Below are positions 23,954 to 31,380 of a stretch of 64,000 nucleotides of DNA, piece by piece; the stretch's first letter is position 1; each line of letters starts with the position of its first letter. The translations under genes were made by a program, and so were the position numbers. Origin of the DNA: Bacteroidales bacterium (GTDB taxonomy: Bacteria > Bacteroidota > Bacteroidia > Bacteroidales > UBA3663); NCBI GenBank assembly GCA_017561935.1, contig JAFZBE010000048.1, positions 1-64,000 of the forward strand. Direction: 5' to 3'. The notes under the pieces were generated by a model. The model did not search any database and had not been told where the DNA came from. It saw only the letters and a list, made by a program, of their open reading frames with translations.

Positions 23954-24835
23954 CTAGCCAATAATCTTATCGTTCAACAATTCTACAATCAGCCCTTCTA
24001 CATCGGCGTCGCTGCTGGTGAGGGTCTTGCTCTCCTTGGCCTTGAAGACAATGTTCTTCACGGTCTTCACATTGGTCGGAGAACCGGTCTTACCCACCTG
24101 CTTCATATCGGCATTGATGTCGGCAGCACCCCACTGGGTGATGTTGAGGTATGGCTTGGCAGCAATAGCTGCTGAGATAGCTTCGGCCTGTTCGGGCTTG
24201 CGCTCAGCAGGAGCGGTGGCGTTCTTATACTTCATGACGCGCTTGGCGTTGCGTGGACGGCAGGGGGCAGCCGAACCGTTCACTGTGACGACGAGAGGAA
24301 GTGGAGCTTCGACAGTCTCGACACCGCCATCGATATGGCGCTTGATGACCACCTTCTTGGCTTCGGGGTCGAGGTTGATGATCTCCTCCGCGTAGGTCAC
24401 CTGTGTCAAACCGAGCTTTTCGGCCACTTGTGGCCCCACTTGTGCGGTATCGCCGTCGATCGCCTGACGACCGCCAAGGATGATGTCGAAACCACCAATC
24501 TTACGGATGGCTTGGGCAATGGTGTACGAAGTGGCAAGGGTGTCGGCACCACCGAGACAACGATCGGTGATGACATAACCGGCATCGGCGCCACGATAGA
24601 GCGCTTCTCGAATCACCTCGGCAGACTTGGGAAGACCCATAGTAACGACCGAAACTGTGGAGCCGGGGAACTGCTCCTTGAGGCGGAGTGCCTGCTCGAG
24701 CGCGTTGAGGTCGTCGGGATTGAAGACTGCAGGAAGAGCCGCACGGTTGACGGTGCCCTCTGGAGTCATGGCATCAGGACCCACATTGCGGGTATCTGGT
24801 ACCTGTTTGGCAAGTACAATAATCTTTAGTGCCAT
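23954..24835 (-). CDS. etfB: Electron transfer flavoprotein subunit beta
   Basis: 293 residues, somewhat longer than the typical 250-265. MALKIIVLAKQVPDTRNVGP at the start, GGRQAIDGDTAQVGPQVAEK and the adenine-nucleotide-binding region identify EtfB. It is the first gene of the operon etfB-etfA-small protein-acyl-CoA dehydrogenase-transporter, with a good promoter 80 bp upstream. Confidence 0.95.
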   Translation of the reverse strand: MALKIIVLAKQVPDTRNVGPDAMTPEGTVNRAALPAVFNPDDLNALEQALRLKEQFPGSTVSVVTMGLPKSAEVIREALYRGADAGYVITDRCLGGADTLATSYTIAQAIRKIGGFDIILGGRQAIDGDTAQVGPQVAEKLGLTQVTYAEEIINLDPEAKKVVIKRHIDGGVETVEAPLPLVVTVNGSAAPCRPRNAKRVMKYKNATAPAERKPEQAEAISAAIAAKPYLNITQWGAADINADMKQVGKTGSPTNVKTVKNIVFKAKESKTLTSSDADVEGLIVELLNDKIIG

Positions 24836-24916
24836 AAATAATAATCTATATATTTGTTGTTTCTTTGTAAGCGCTTTGTCTTATGTATTCTACATAATTG
24901 TTGTAATAAACCGATG

Positions 24917-24947
24917 CAAAGGTATGGAAAAAAAACGAGCCCGCAAA
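24917..24947 (-). promoter_or_regulatory. Promoter of the etfB operon
   Basis: Minus-strand TACCTTTG at 24917-24924 and TTTG at 24944-24947 with a 19-bp spacer. Confidence 0.85.
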
Positions 24948-25096
24948 GCGATTGATGAGAAATTCAACGGGTTATCCTTCCAAAATGCCCGTTTTTGATA
25001 TTTTTGGAACGTAGATAATGCACATTATTACCAAAAGTGTGCATCGTTTTTGTCGGAAAAATGTTCATGAAAGCAAAAGATTGATTTTGGTTTGCA

Positions 25097-25507
25097 CTAT
25101 GACCAATCTTGGCCGAAAAAGGTCATGCTCCCAAAGAAGGATAACCAATCTTGGCCAAGAATGGTCATGCCTCCATCGTAGCAAGCATTATCTCGGCCGA
25201 CAGAATGCTCTATCCTATCGGAGTATAACCAATCCTGGCTAAAAAAGGTCATGCTCCTGAAGAAGTATAACCAATCTTGGCCAGGATTGGTCATGCCTTC
25301 ATCGTAGCAAGCATCATGACGGCCGACAGAGTGCTTTATCCAGTTGGAGGATAACCAATCTTGGCCAAGATTGGTCATTCTTCAATCGTAGCAAGCATTA
25401 CGACGGCCGACAGAGTGCTTTATCCAAGCGGAGCATACCCAATCTTGGCCAAGAAAGGTCATACTCCAGAAGAAGAATACCCAATCTTGGCCAAAAATGG
25501 TTATCAA
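25097..25507. repeat. Palindromic 42-bp repeat array, locus 1
   Basis: Ten units with centres (GGCC, once GGCT) at 25111, 25153, 25195, 25237, 25279, 25321, 25363, 25405, 25447 and 25489, all exactly 42 bp apart. Two unit types occur. Type A is AACCAATCTTGGCCAAGATTGGTCAT-like, the best being a perfect 22-bp palindrome at 25354-25375. Type B (centres 25195, 25321, 25405) has AGCATTA...CGGCCGACAG...TGCT arms. The order is AABAABABAA. Spacers of about 16 bp are degenerate. It lies between the asd terminator and the etfB promoter. Because 42 is a multiple of three, 14-residue repeat frames stay open on both strands, but these are not judged to be genes. Confidence 0.9.
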
Positions 25508-25525
25508 CCGAAAATAGAAAGAATA

Positions 25526-25551
25526 GCCTGACTGGAAAAATCCAGCCAGGC
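25526..25551 (-). terminator. Probable asd terminator
   Basis: GCCTG-ACTGGA / TCCAG-CCAGGC stem with one mismatch, 13 bp downstream of the asd stop; on the minus strand the tail is TATTCTTTC, a weak U tract. Confidence 0.6.
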
Positions 25552-25563
25552 AGATTAAGTTTT

Positions 25564-26580
25564 TTACTTTTTGAGTCCGTTATTGGCAATGAGCCATTCG
25601 GCAATCTGGACGGCGTTGAGGGCGGCGCCTTTCTTGATCTGGTCACCAACGAGCCAGAAGGAGAGGCCGTGGTCATCGGCGAGATCCTTGCGGATGCGTC
25701 CTACATATACATCGTCCTTGCCGGCGAGGAAGAGGGGCATCGGATACTCTTTCTTCTCGGGATTGTCCATGAGTTGTACGCCTTCGCCCTTGCGGATTGC
25801 CTCCTTGAAGGCTTCGACGCTGACGGGCTCTTCGGTCTCTACCCAAACTGCTTCGGAGTGGCTGCGTAGCGACGGAACACGCACGCAGGTGGCTGAGCAC
25901 ATGGCATCGGTGTGCATGATCTTGCGAGTTTCGTTGTACATCTTCATCTCCTCTTTGGTGTAACCGTTCTCGGTGAAGACATCAATTTGAGGGATGACGT
26001 TGTAGGCAAGCTGATAGGCAAACTTATCGACGGTGACAGGCTCGCCATTAAGCAATTGGCGATATTGGGTCTCGAGTTCCTTCATGGCAGCCGCACCTGC
26101 TCCCGAAGCAGCCTGGTAGGAGGCCACACGGATCTTCTTGATGTGGCTGATGTTCTCGATGCACTGCAAAACGACTACCATCATGATGGTGGTACAGTTG
26201 GGATTCGAGATGATGCCTTTGGGGCGGACGAGTGCGTCAGCGGCATTGCATTCGGGCACAACGAGAGGTACCTCGGGATCCATACGGAATGCCGAAGAAT
26301 TGTCGATCATTACTGCACCGTACTTTGTGATATCGGCTGCAAACTCCTTGGAGGTGCCGCCACCTGCCGAGGTGAATGCGATATCCACACCCTTGAAATC
26401 CTCGGTGCCGTGCTTCAGTTCCTTGACAACGATGTCCTTGCCACGGAAGGTATAGGTACGGCCTGCAGAACGGCTTGAGCCGAACAACAGAAGTTCGTCA
26501 ATGGGAAAATTGCGCTCATCGAGTACGCGAAGGAATTCTTGGCCTACGGCGCCACTGGCACCAACAATAGCTACTCTCAT
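25564..26580 (-). CDS. asd: Aspartate-semialdehyde dehydrogenase
   Basis: 338 residues. NADP-binding start [20 protein letters not shown], active-site SNPNCTT (Cys near residue 129), and a late [20 protein letters not shown]. It reduces aspartyl phosphate to the semialdehyde, the branch point to lysine/diaminopimelate, threonine and methionine. The longer frame starts with TTG at 26589; the ATG at 26580 is preferred because it begins the Rossmann strand. Single gene with its own promoter and terminator. Confidence 0.95.
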   Translation of the reverse strand: MRVAIVGASGAVGQEFLRVLDERNFPIDELLLFGSSRSAGRTYTFRGKDIVVKELKHGTEDFKGVDIAFTSAGGGTSKEFAADITKYGAVMIDNSSAFRMDPEVPLVVPECNAADALVRPKGIISNPNCTTIMMVVVLQCIENISHIKKIRVASYQAASGAGAAAMKELETQYRQLLNGEPVTVDKFAYQLAYNVIPQIDVFTENGYTKEEMKMYNETRKIMHTDAMCSATCVRVPSLRSHSEAVWVETEEPVSVEAFKEAIRKGEGVQLMDNPEKKEYPMPLFLAGKDDVYVGRIRKDLADDHGLSFWLVGDQIKKGAALNAVQIAEWLIANNGLKK

Positions 26581-26659
26581 TTCTTTCAAATGTTATATAT
26601 TATGTTTCAGTTTCGTTTTTTAAGTGCGCAAAGAGAAGAGAATGCGCTTAAAGTGGGCG

Positions 26660-26667
26660 CAAAGATA
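26660..26667 (-). promoter_or_regulatory. Promoter -7 box of asd
   Basis: Minus-strand TATCTTTG followed by CGCCC, 80 bp upstream of the asd ATG. The -33 region is a weak CTTGG-like match. Confidence 0.75.
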
Positions 26668-26906
26668 CGCATTTTTATAGGTTTTACCAAGAATTTGAAC
26701 AAAAAAACGCTAGAATTATAGAGAAACGTGGCATTTTGCAATGTTTGTTTGTGAATTGGGGCTTTTGAGACTATCGGGACAACCGTGGTTGCCGGGATTT
26801 TTGGGATTTCTATGAAGACTATATTTATTTAGGGTGTAAAATTGTTCAATATGCTGATAATGAGAGTGGTTTATAGTGGTTGAGATTTATATTTAAAATC
26901 ACTGCT

Positions 26907-26938
26907 ATTGCGGGATTGGGAAAAAGTGCGTACTTTTG
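26907..26938 (+). promoter_or_regulatory. Promoter box without an adjacent gene
   Basis: TACTTTTG at 26931-26938 with ATTG 20 bp upstream. A transcript from here would run about 125 nt to the hairpin at 27037-27064, then into the MATE leader. Confidence 0.6.
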
Positions 26939-26944
26939 CAGCGC

Positions 26945-27068
26945 AAATGTAAGGAAAAATATAAGATTATAAAGAAAAATTGGTTATTAAGTTTGGCTTT
27001 TCATGTAATTTGTGTGTGTTTATCTATACGTATTGAGGATCAGGACTTGTGAAAGTCTTGATCCTTTC
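26945..27068 (+). ncRNA. Candidate small RNA or leader between two promoters
   Basis: Bounded by the promoter at 26931 and a 12-bp hairpin with one G-T pair (GGATCAGGACTT at 27037-27048, AAGTCTTGATCC at 27053-27064) followed by TTTCC. No open frame of any size lies inside. Family not recognised; it may be a stand-alone small RNA or a MATE-gene leader. The rest of the 592-bp gap (26668-26906) shows nothing recognisable. Confidence 0.35.
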
Positions 27069-27121
27069 CATTTTCTTTCAAAAAATCCTCCTTTGATGCT
27101 TCATGTTTGAAGAAAAATATG

Positions 27122-27129
27122 TACCTTTG
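27122..27129 (+). promoter_or_regulatory. Promoter -7 box of the MATE gene
   Basis: TACCTTTG followed by CAGCG, 43 bp upstream of the ATG. A TTTG lies 12 bp upstream, closer than usual. Confidence 0.7.
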
Positions 27130-27172
27130 CAGCGCACATTGTCAAACAACTCTTTCTTGATCTCGTTAAGCA

Positions 27173-28552
27173 ATGAATCGAGAGATACTTCGTATCGCAC
27201 TACCCAGCATCGTTACAAATATCACGGTACCTCTGCTTGGCATCGTCGATCTTGCCATCGTCGGCCACCTCAATAACGAGGCGGCTATCGGAGCCATTGC
27301 TGTGGGGGGCCTGATCTTCAATATGGTCTATTGGCTTTTCAACTTCCTCCGAATGGGGTCGAGCGGACTTACTGCCCAGGCCTTCGGACGGCATGACCTT
27401 GTTTCGATTAGGAAGGTTTTGCGCATGGGACTCACCGTATCCTTGCTATGTGGTATCGTCATCTTTGCCATTCAACGACCCATGGAGTGGGTTTCACACA
27501 TCATCATCGCCCCTACTGAGCAGGTATGGGATTTGGCTTTGCAATATTTCCGTATGAGAATCTGGGCGGCGCCTGCCGTTTTGGCCCTCTTTGCAATGAA
27601 TGGTTGGCTCGTAGGTAATCAGAATTCCCGCTATCCATTGTTTATCGCCGTGGGGCAAAACCTACTGAATATCGCAGCAAGCTATCTATTGGTGTTTCAT
27701 GTAGGACTGGGTGTAAAAGGTGTTGCCTTGGGTACCGTGATTGCAGAATATGCTGGTGTCGGTGCAGCTATTTGTTGGTGTCGGCATCAGTTGAAGTTGT
27801 CAACAGAGTTATTCACAAAAAATGTTGATAAACCGTTATCTGCGGGTTTTGAACAGGAGAATGTTGATAATTCAAAGGATTATACACTAAGTTATCAACA
27901 GTTTTTCACCGTAAATAGGGATATCTTCTTTCGAATGATTTGTCTGATAGCCGTGACTACAGCATTTACCGCCTTTGGTGCACGCTTGGGAGATACGTTA
28001 CTTGCGGTGAATGCTTTGCTGATGCAACTCTTTACGTTGTTCAGCTATTTCAGCGATGGCTTTGCTTTAGCGGGAGAGGCCTTGGTCGGCAAATATTTCG
28101 GACTTGCCCAGGCTGAGGGCAATCATGGCTTGGCCAAAGTTAATGAAGTGGTGAAGCGACTGTTCACCTGGGGCGGCGGTGTGTTGTTGCTCTTCACATT
28201 ATTATATATATTATTAGGAAAGGGCATCATCGGCCTGTTGACCGACGACACCCTTGTCGTAGAGGCTGCATTGCCTTATCTTCCTTGGGCGGCAGCTATT
28301 CCGCTATGCGGTATGGCAGCCTTCTTTTGGGATGGCATTTACATTGGAGCCACAGCGACACGCGAAATGTTCCAATCGCTCCTGATCGGTACTGTCTGTT
28401 TCTTCGTGGCGCGTTATGCCTTGTGCCATCTGTTGAGGGATGCCAACGATGCCTTGTGGATAAGCTTCCTGCTCTATCTTATTATGCGTGGAGCTTACCT
28501 GACCTGGCGATGGAGGAGTGTTACAAGAAGTGCTTTACGGGTTGACCGATGA
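27173..28552 (+). CDS. MATE family efflux transporter (DinF-like)
   Basis: 459 residues with about twelve membrane segments. The N-terminus REILRIALPSIVTNITVPLL followed by GIVDLAIVGHL is the MATE signature, and the second half repeats the pattern with ALLMQLFTLFSYFSDGFALA. It likely exports drugs or metabolites in exchange for Na+ or H+. The middle loop (about residues 205-245) is unusually hydrophilic and is encoded by DNA carrying five DnaA-box-like 9-mers. Its last 32 bp overlap the convergent deoC gene. Confidence 0.9.
   Translation: MNREILRIALPSIVTNITVPLLGIVDLAIVGHLNNEAAIGAIAVGGLIFNMVYWLFNFLRMGSSGLTAQAFGRHDLVSIRKVLRMGLTVSLLCGIVIFAIQRPMEWVSHIIIAPTEQVWDLALQYFRMRIWAAPAVLALFAMNGWLVGNQNSRYPLFIAVGQNLLNIAASYLLVFHVGLGVKGVALGTVIAEYAGVGAAICWCRHQLKLSTELFTKNVDKPLSAGFEQENVDNSKDYTLSYQQFFTVNRDIFFRMICLIAVTTAFTAFGARLGDTLLAVNALLMQLFTLFSYFSDGFALAGEALVGKYFGLAQAEGNHGLAKVNEVVKRLFTWGGGVLLLFTLLYILLGKGIIGLLTDDTLVVEAALPYLPWAAAIPLCGMAAFFWDGIYIGATATREMFQSLLIGTVCFFVARYALCHLLRDANDALWISFLLYLIMRGAYLTWRWRSVTRSALRVDR
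27809..27900. other. Cluster of DnaA-box-like 9-mers inside the MATE gene
   Basis: TTATTCACA at 27809, TGTTGATAA (complement TTATCAACA) at 27823 and 27862, TTATACACT at 27880 and TTATCAACA at 27892. The consensus DnaA box is TTATCCACA; each site is off by one or two bases. Five in 92 bp is more than expected by chance, but they lie in a coding region. Confidence 0.3.
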
Positions 28553-29408
28553 TAGCCGAAAGCAGATTGTTAGCGGCACTGGATGCACCGATGCGATAGA
28601 GGTCGGTGGTGAGCCATTCCTCGCCAAGCACAGCCTTGACGATGCTGTAGTAAACCACGGCGTCCTCAGGGGTGCGTACACCACCAGCCACCTTGAAACC
28701 TACCTTGTTGCCTGTCTGCTCATAGTAAGCCTTAATCATCTTGCACATCACGAGTGCTGCTTCGGGTGTGGCGGCCACGCTGATCTTGCCTGTTGATGTT
28801 TTGATGAAGTCAGCTCCCGAATACATGGCCAGTACAGATGCCTTGGCGATGAGTGATGCGCTCTTGAGGGCGCCTGTCTCCAGAATCACCTTGAAGATCT
28901 TGTCGCGGCATGCTGCCTTGCACTCCTGAATGGTGTCGCACATGCTCTCGTAGTCACCTTGCAGCATCTGACCCACGTTGATGACGATGTCCACTTCGTC
29001 GGCGCCACCAGCTACGGCGAGAGATATTTCTGCCACTTTGATTTCGTCGAATGTCTGGCTTGAGGGGAATCCTCCGGCCACAACGGTGGTATCGACTTCA
29101 GACACGTCGAGGTTGGTGGAAACGACTTCTGCAAAGTTCGGATAAACACAGATTGAAGCGACATTGTCGAGCTCGGGATATTTCTCCTCGAAGTCGTTGA
29201 CGCGCTTGGTGAATTCGGTAATACGTTCCTCGCTGTCGGTGGGGTTGAGACTGGTGAGGTCGATACAGCTGAGGCTGAATTTGAGCACATCGATGGTGTT
29301 GTTTGCCTCGAAGTTTTCAGCGATAATCTGTTTCACTTCTTCACTGATCTCCTCGTCGCTGAGGTTCACGTCGTACTTGTTGAGGGTGTCAAGATATTTG
29401 TCTGTCAT
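28521..29408 (-). CDS. deoC: Deoxyribose-phosphate aldolase
   Basis: 295 residues. DADEVDIVINVG-type strand (GGADEVDIVINVGQML), FIKTSTGK and VGFKVAGGVRTPEDA are the class I aldolase motifs; the Schiff-base lysine is in the TSTGK region, with the second lysine in FKVAGG. It cleaves deoxyribose-5-phosphate to glyceraldehyde-3-phosphate and acetaldehyde. The ATG at 29408 is used; the longer frame to 29699 runs through dtd in another frame. It follows yqeY and dtd on the same strand, and its 3' end overlaps the MATE gene by 32 bp. Confidence 0.94.
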   Translation of the reverse strand: MTDKYLDTLNKYDVNLSDEEISEEVKQIIAENFEANNTIDVLKFSLSCIDLTSLNPTDSEERITEFTKRVNDFEEKYPELDNVASICVYPNFAEVVSTNLDVSEVDTTVVAGGFPSSQTFDEIKVAEISLAVAGGADEVDIVINVGQMLQGDYESMCDTIQECKAACRDKIFKVILETGALKSASLIAKASVLAMYSGADFIKTSTGKISVAATPEAALVMCKMIKAYYEQTGNKVGFKVAGGVRTPEDAVVYYSIVKAVLGEEWLTTDLYRIGASSAANNLLSAIIGQPVKHFL

Positions 29409-29448
29409 AAGAGTGAGGGTTAAGAGGGGTTCTGAAAAGTTCGAAATG

Positions 29449-29901
29449 TTATTCTTTGTTTTTGGAGTCGATAATAATGGTGACGGGTCCGTCGTTGACC
29501 AGTTCGACCTGCATATAGGCGCCAAAGATGCCGGTGGATACAGGCCGACCAAGTCCTTGCTGCATAGTTTGTACAAACTTCTCATAGAGGGGAATGGCAA
29601 TGTCGCGTCCTGCTGCACGGATATAGGCGGGACGGTTTCCCTTGGCGGTGAGAGCATGGAGGGTAAACTGCGAGACGATGCATATCTCGCCGCCGACATC
29701 CATCACCGAGCGGTTCATCACACCTCGCTCATCATCGAAGATGCGAAGTGCAAGCAGTTTGCGAGCCATCCATTCGATATCCTCAGCAGTGTCGGCAGCC
29801 TCGAAGCCTACGAGCACGAGCAGACCTTGTCCGATGCTGCAGCGCACCTCGCCATCGATGGTCACCGAGGCATGGCTGACGCGTTGGGTGACCGTTCTCA
29901 T
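29449..29901 (-). CDS. dtd: D-aminoacyl-tRNA deacylase
   Basis: 150 residues. MRTVTQRVSHASVTIDGEVR, the active-site loop SQFTLHA and the C-terminal VNDGPVTIIIDS (usual GP motif) identify Dtd, which removes D-amino acids from tRNA. It overlaps the end of yqeY by 4 bp (ATGA), so the two are translationally coupled. Confidence 0.95.
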   Translation of the reverse strand: MRTVTQRVSHASVTIDGEVRCSIGQGLLVLVGFEAADTAEDIEWMARKLLALRIFDDERGVMNRSVMDVGGEICIVSQFTLHALTAKGNRPAYIRAAGRDIAIPLYEKFVQTMQQGLGRPVSTGIFGAYMQVELVNDGPVTIIIDSKNKE

Positions 29902-30356
29902 CCGAGTTTGCTGAGAATGTCCTTCACTGCTGCCGAAATGGCTTTGCCGTCGGCCATGCCGGCGAGTTTGGAGGTGGCGGCCTTCATGACGCGACCCATG
30001 TCCTTAGGACTGGTAGCACCTATCTCGGCAATGATGGCCCTGATCTTCTCGCCTATTTCTTCAGCCGAGAGAGCCTTGGGAAGGAACTCCTCCATTATCT
30101 TGACTTGTGCCAGCTCCTCATCAGCGAGGTCCTGACGACCTCCTGCGATAAATTGTTCGGCAGCATCCTTGCCCTTCTTCACCATCTTGGCGATGATCTT
30201 GAGGGCGTCGCTGTCGGATAGTTCGCCATTGGAACCACCTGCGGTCTTGGCTTCGATAAACTCTTTCTTTACATTGCGGAGCGTATCGCGGCGCACTGCA
30301 TCGCGCTCCTTCATGGCATTTTTTATGCCTTCGCTGATTTGCTCAAACAGATCCAT
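29898..30356 (-). CDS. yqeY: GatB/YqeY domain-containing protein
   Basis: 152 residues, the usual size for YqeY. MDLFEQISEGIKNAMKERDA, then DTLRNVKKEFIEAK and the C-terminal TSPKDMGRVMKAATSKLAGM with ADGKAISAAVKDIL are typical of this tRNA-amidotransferase-tail-like family. It may aid tRNA-dependent amidation. No promoter box was found upstream; the decamer tract begins 14 bp before the ATG, so it may be read from the biosynthetic cluster. Confidence 0.9.
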   Translation of the reverse strand: MDLFEQISEGIKNAMKERDAVRRDTLRNVKKEFIEAKTAGGSNGELSDSDALKIIAKMVKKGKDAAEQFIAGGRQDLADEELAQVKIMEEFLPKALSAEEIGEKIRAIIAEIGATSPKDMGRVMKAATSKLAGMADGKAISAAVKDILSKLG

Positions 30357-30369
30357 AGTTGTTTTTATT

Positions 30370-30453
30370 GGGGGTTAAGAGGGGTTAAGAGGGGTTAAGA
30401 GGGTTAAGAGGGGTTAAGAGGGGTTAAGAGGGGTTAAGAAGGGTTTGAAGGGT
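30370..30453. repeat. Decamer tract GGGGTTAAGA between yqeY and the hotdog gene
   Basis: About eight tandem copies of GGGGTTAAGA (some 9 bp), fading into GGGTTTGAAG. It fills the gap and continues into the hotdog gene, where it supplies the stop codon (TAA) and the last residues LLNPS. Confidence 0.9.
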
Positions 30454-30801
30454 GAGGCGGGCGAAGACGAGGGGACCGTCGGTGAGGGTGGCTTGAAGCT
30501 GGGCGGGATTGCCCTGAAGATGAACGTCAATGCAGGGATGATGCTGGGGTTCGAGAAGGGCGAGGAACTTGAGGTTCGTGATCTGCCTGATCTGCAAGGC
30601 GGGGGCGTGGAAATGGTCTTGCGCCAACTCCTGCACGAGCTGGATGATGCACGCGCCTGGTGTGATGGGGCGACCAGGGAAATGCGACTGATAGATGTCG
30701 CTGTCGGGATGAAGCTGGATGCTATAGACCACCGGCGCACCTTCCTCGGGGGACGATGCGGGTCGCTCGATGATGTCGTATAAAGTGTGTCGAAGCTCCA
30801 T
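30424..30801 (-). CDS. FabZ-like hotdog dehydratase of the polyene-type cluster
   Basis: 125 residues. HFPGRPITPGACIIQ is the FabZ active-site loop with His40. However, the Glu expected 14 residues later is Gln54. FabZ active sites use His from one subunit and Glu from the other, so a homodimer would lack the acid. The partner hotdog protein at 35237-35671 has the opposite pattern. The C-terminus LLNPS and the stop codon are built from decamer repeats. It is 3 bp after the DMT gene, so in the same unit. Confidence 0.8.
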   Translation of the reverse strand: MELRHTLYDIIERPASSPEEGAPVVYSIQLHPDSDIYQSHFPGRPITPGACIIQLVQELAQDHFHAPALQIRQITNLKFLALLEPQHHPCIDVHLQGNPAQLQATLTDGPLVFARLTLQTLLNPS

Positions 30802-30804
30802 GAT

Positions 30805-31152
30805 TTATCGCGTGACGAGATAACAACCTGCCATGATGAGCAGCACGCCAATCCATGCCGTGAGGGATATGTGCTCGTCGAAGAGCCATAGGGCGGCAAC
30901 CATGCCGAAGACGTAGGCCAGCGAGGACAGCGGATAGGCCTGGCTGAAGGGATAGTTGCGGAGGATATACATCCACAGGATGCCTGCTCCACCGAAACTG
31001 ATGCCACACGCAAGCCACCACCAGTTGGTGAGCTGGCTGGCGAAGAAGCCCGCACTCCACTCGAACGCGCCTGCTGCACGCAGCGCGAACTTGAGCAGGA
31101 CTTGTCCTGCGGCGAGGAGGAGGGCTTGGATGATGGCGAGTGGTAGGAGCAT
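30805..31152 (-). CDS. Small DMT/EamA-type membrane protein
   Basis: 115 residues with four predicted helices: LLPLAIIQALLLAAGQVLLK, WWWLACGISFGGAGILWMYI, AYPLSSLAYVFGMVAALWLF and LTAWIGVLLIMAGCYLV. The layout resembles SMR proteins and ArnE-type half EamA units. In this setting it could move a lipid-linked or polyene product or precursor; that is inference. Its ATG directly follows a decamer tract (CTTAACCCCATAATG). Confidence 0.8.
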   Translation of the reverse strand: MLLPLAIIQALLLAAGQVLLKFALRAAGAFEWSAGFFASQLTNWWWLACGISFGGAGILWMYILRNYPFSQAYPLSSLAYVFGMVAALWLFDEHISLTAWIGVLLIMAGCYLVTR

Positions 31153-31380
31153 TATGGGGTTAAGAGGGGTTAAGAGGGGTTAAGAGGGTTAAGAGGGGTT
31201 AAGAGGGTTAAGAGGGGTTAAGAGGGTTAAGAGGGGTTAAGAGGGTTAAGAGGGTAAGAGGGGTTAAGAGGGTTAAGAGGAGGTTATGGGCATACAACCT
31301 TTCTTAACTGTTCTTAACTGCGAGCAAAGCGAACTCTTAACCATTCTTAACTGCGAGCAAAGCGAGCTCTGAATAAGACG
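31153..31380 (-). repeat. Decamer hairpin element, copy A
   Basis: On the minus strand: GAGCTCGCTTTGCTCGCAGTT with AAGAATGG, a partial tandem duplicate of this, GTTAAGAA repeats, then the apex GGTTGTATGCCCATAACC (31282-31299), then about twelve CTCTTAACCC repeats up to the DMT start codon. The left arm encodes the last ten residues (ELALLAVKNG) and stop of the ketosynthase upstream. Left and right arms are complementary (GGTTAAGA/TCTTAACC). Confidence 0.88.

Noticed and set aside
25097..25378. Protein made of 14-residue repeats (GQDWL-type) from the 42-bp array
   Set aside because: Frame stays open only because the unit is a multiple of three and lacks stops; the + strand is equally open for part, and the array shows no promoter. 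Kept as a repeat.
25097..25507. CRISPR array
   Set aside because: Units vary, spacers are alike rather than unique, spacing includes palindromes longer than spacers, and there is no cas gene in the window.
29409..29699. N-terminal extension of deoC
   Set aside because: Overlaps dtd in another frame and resembles no aldolase; the ATG at 29408 starts a normal-sized DeoC.
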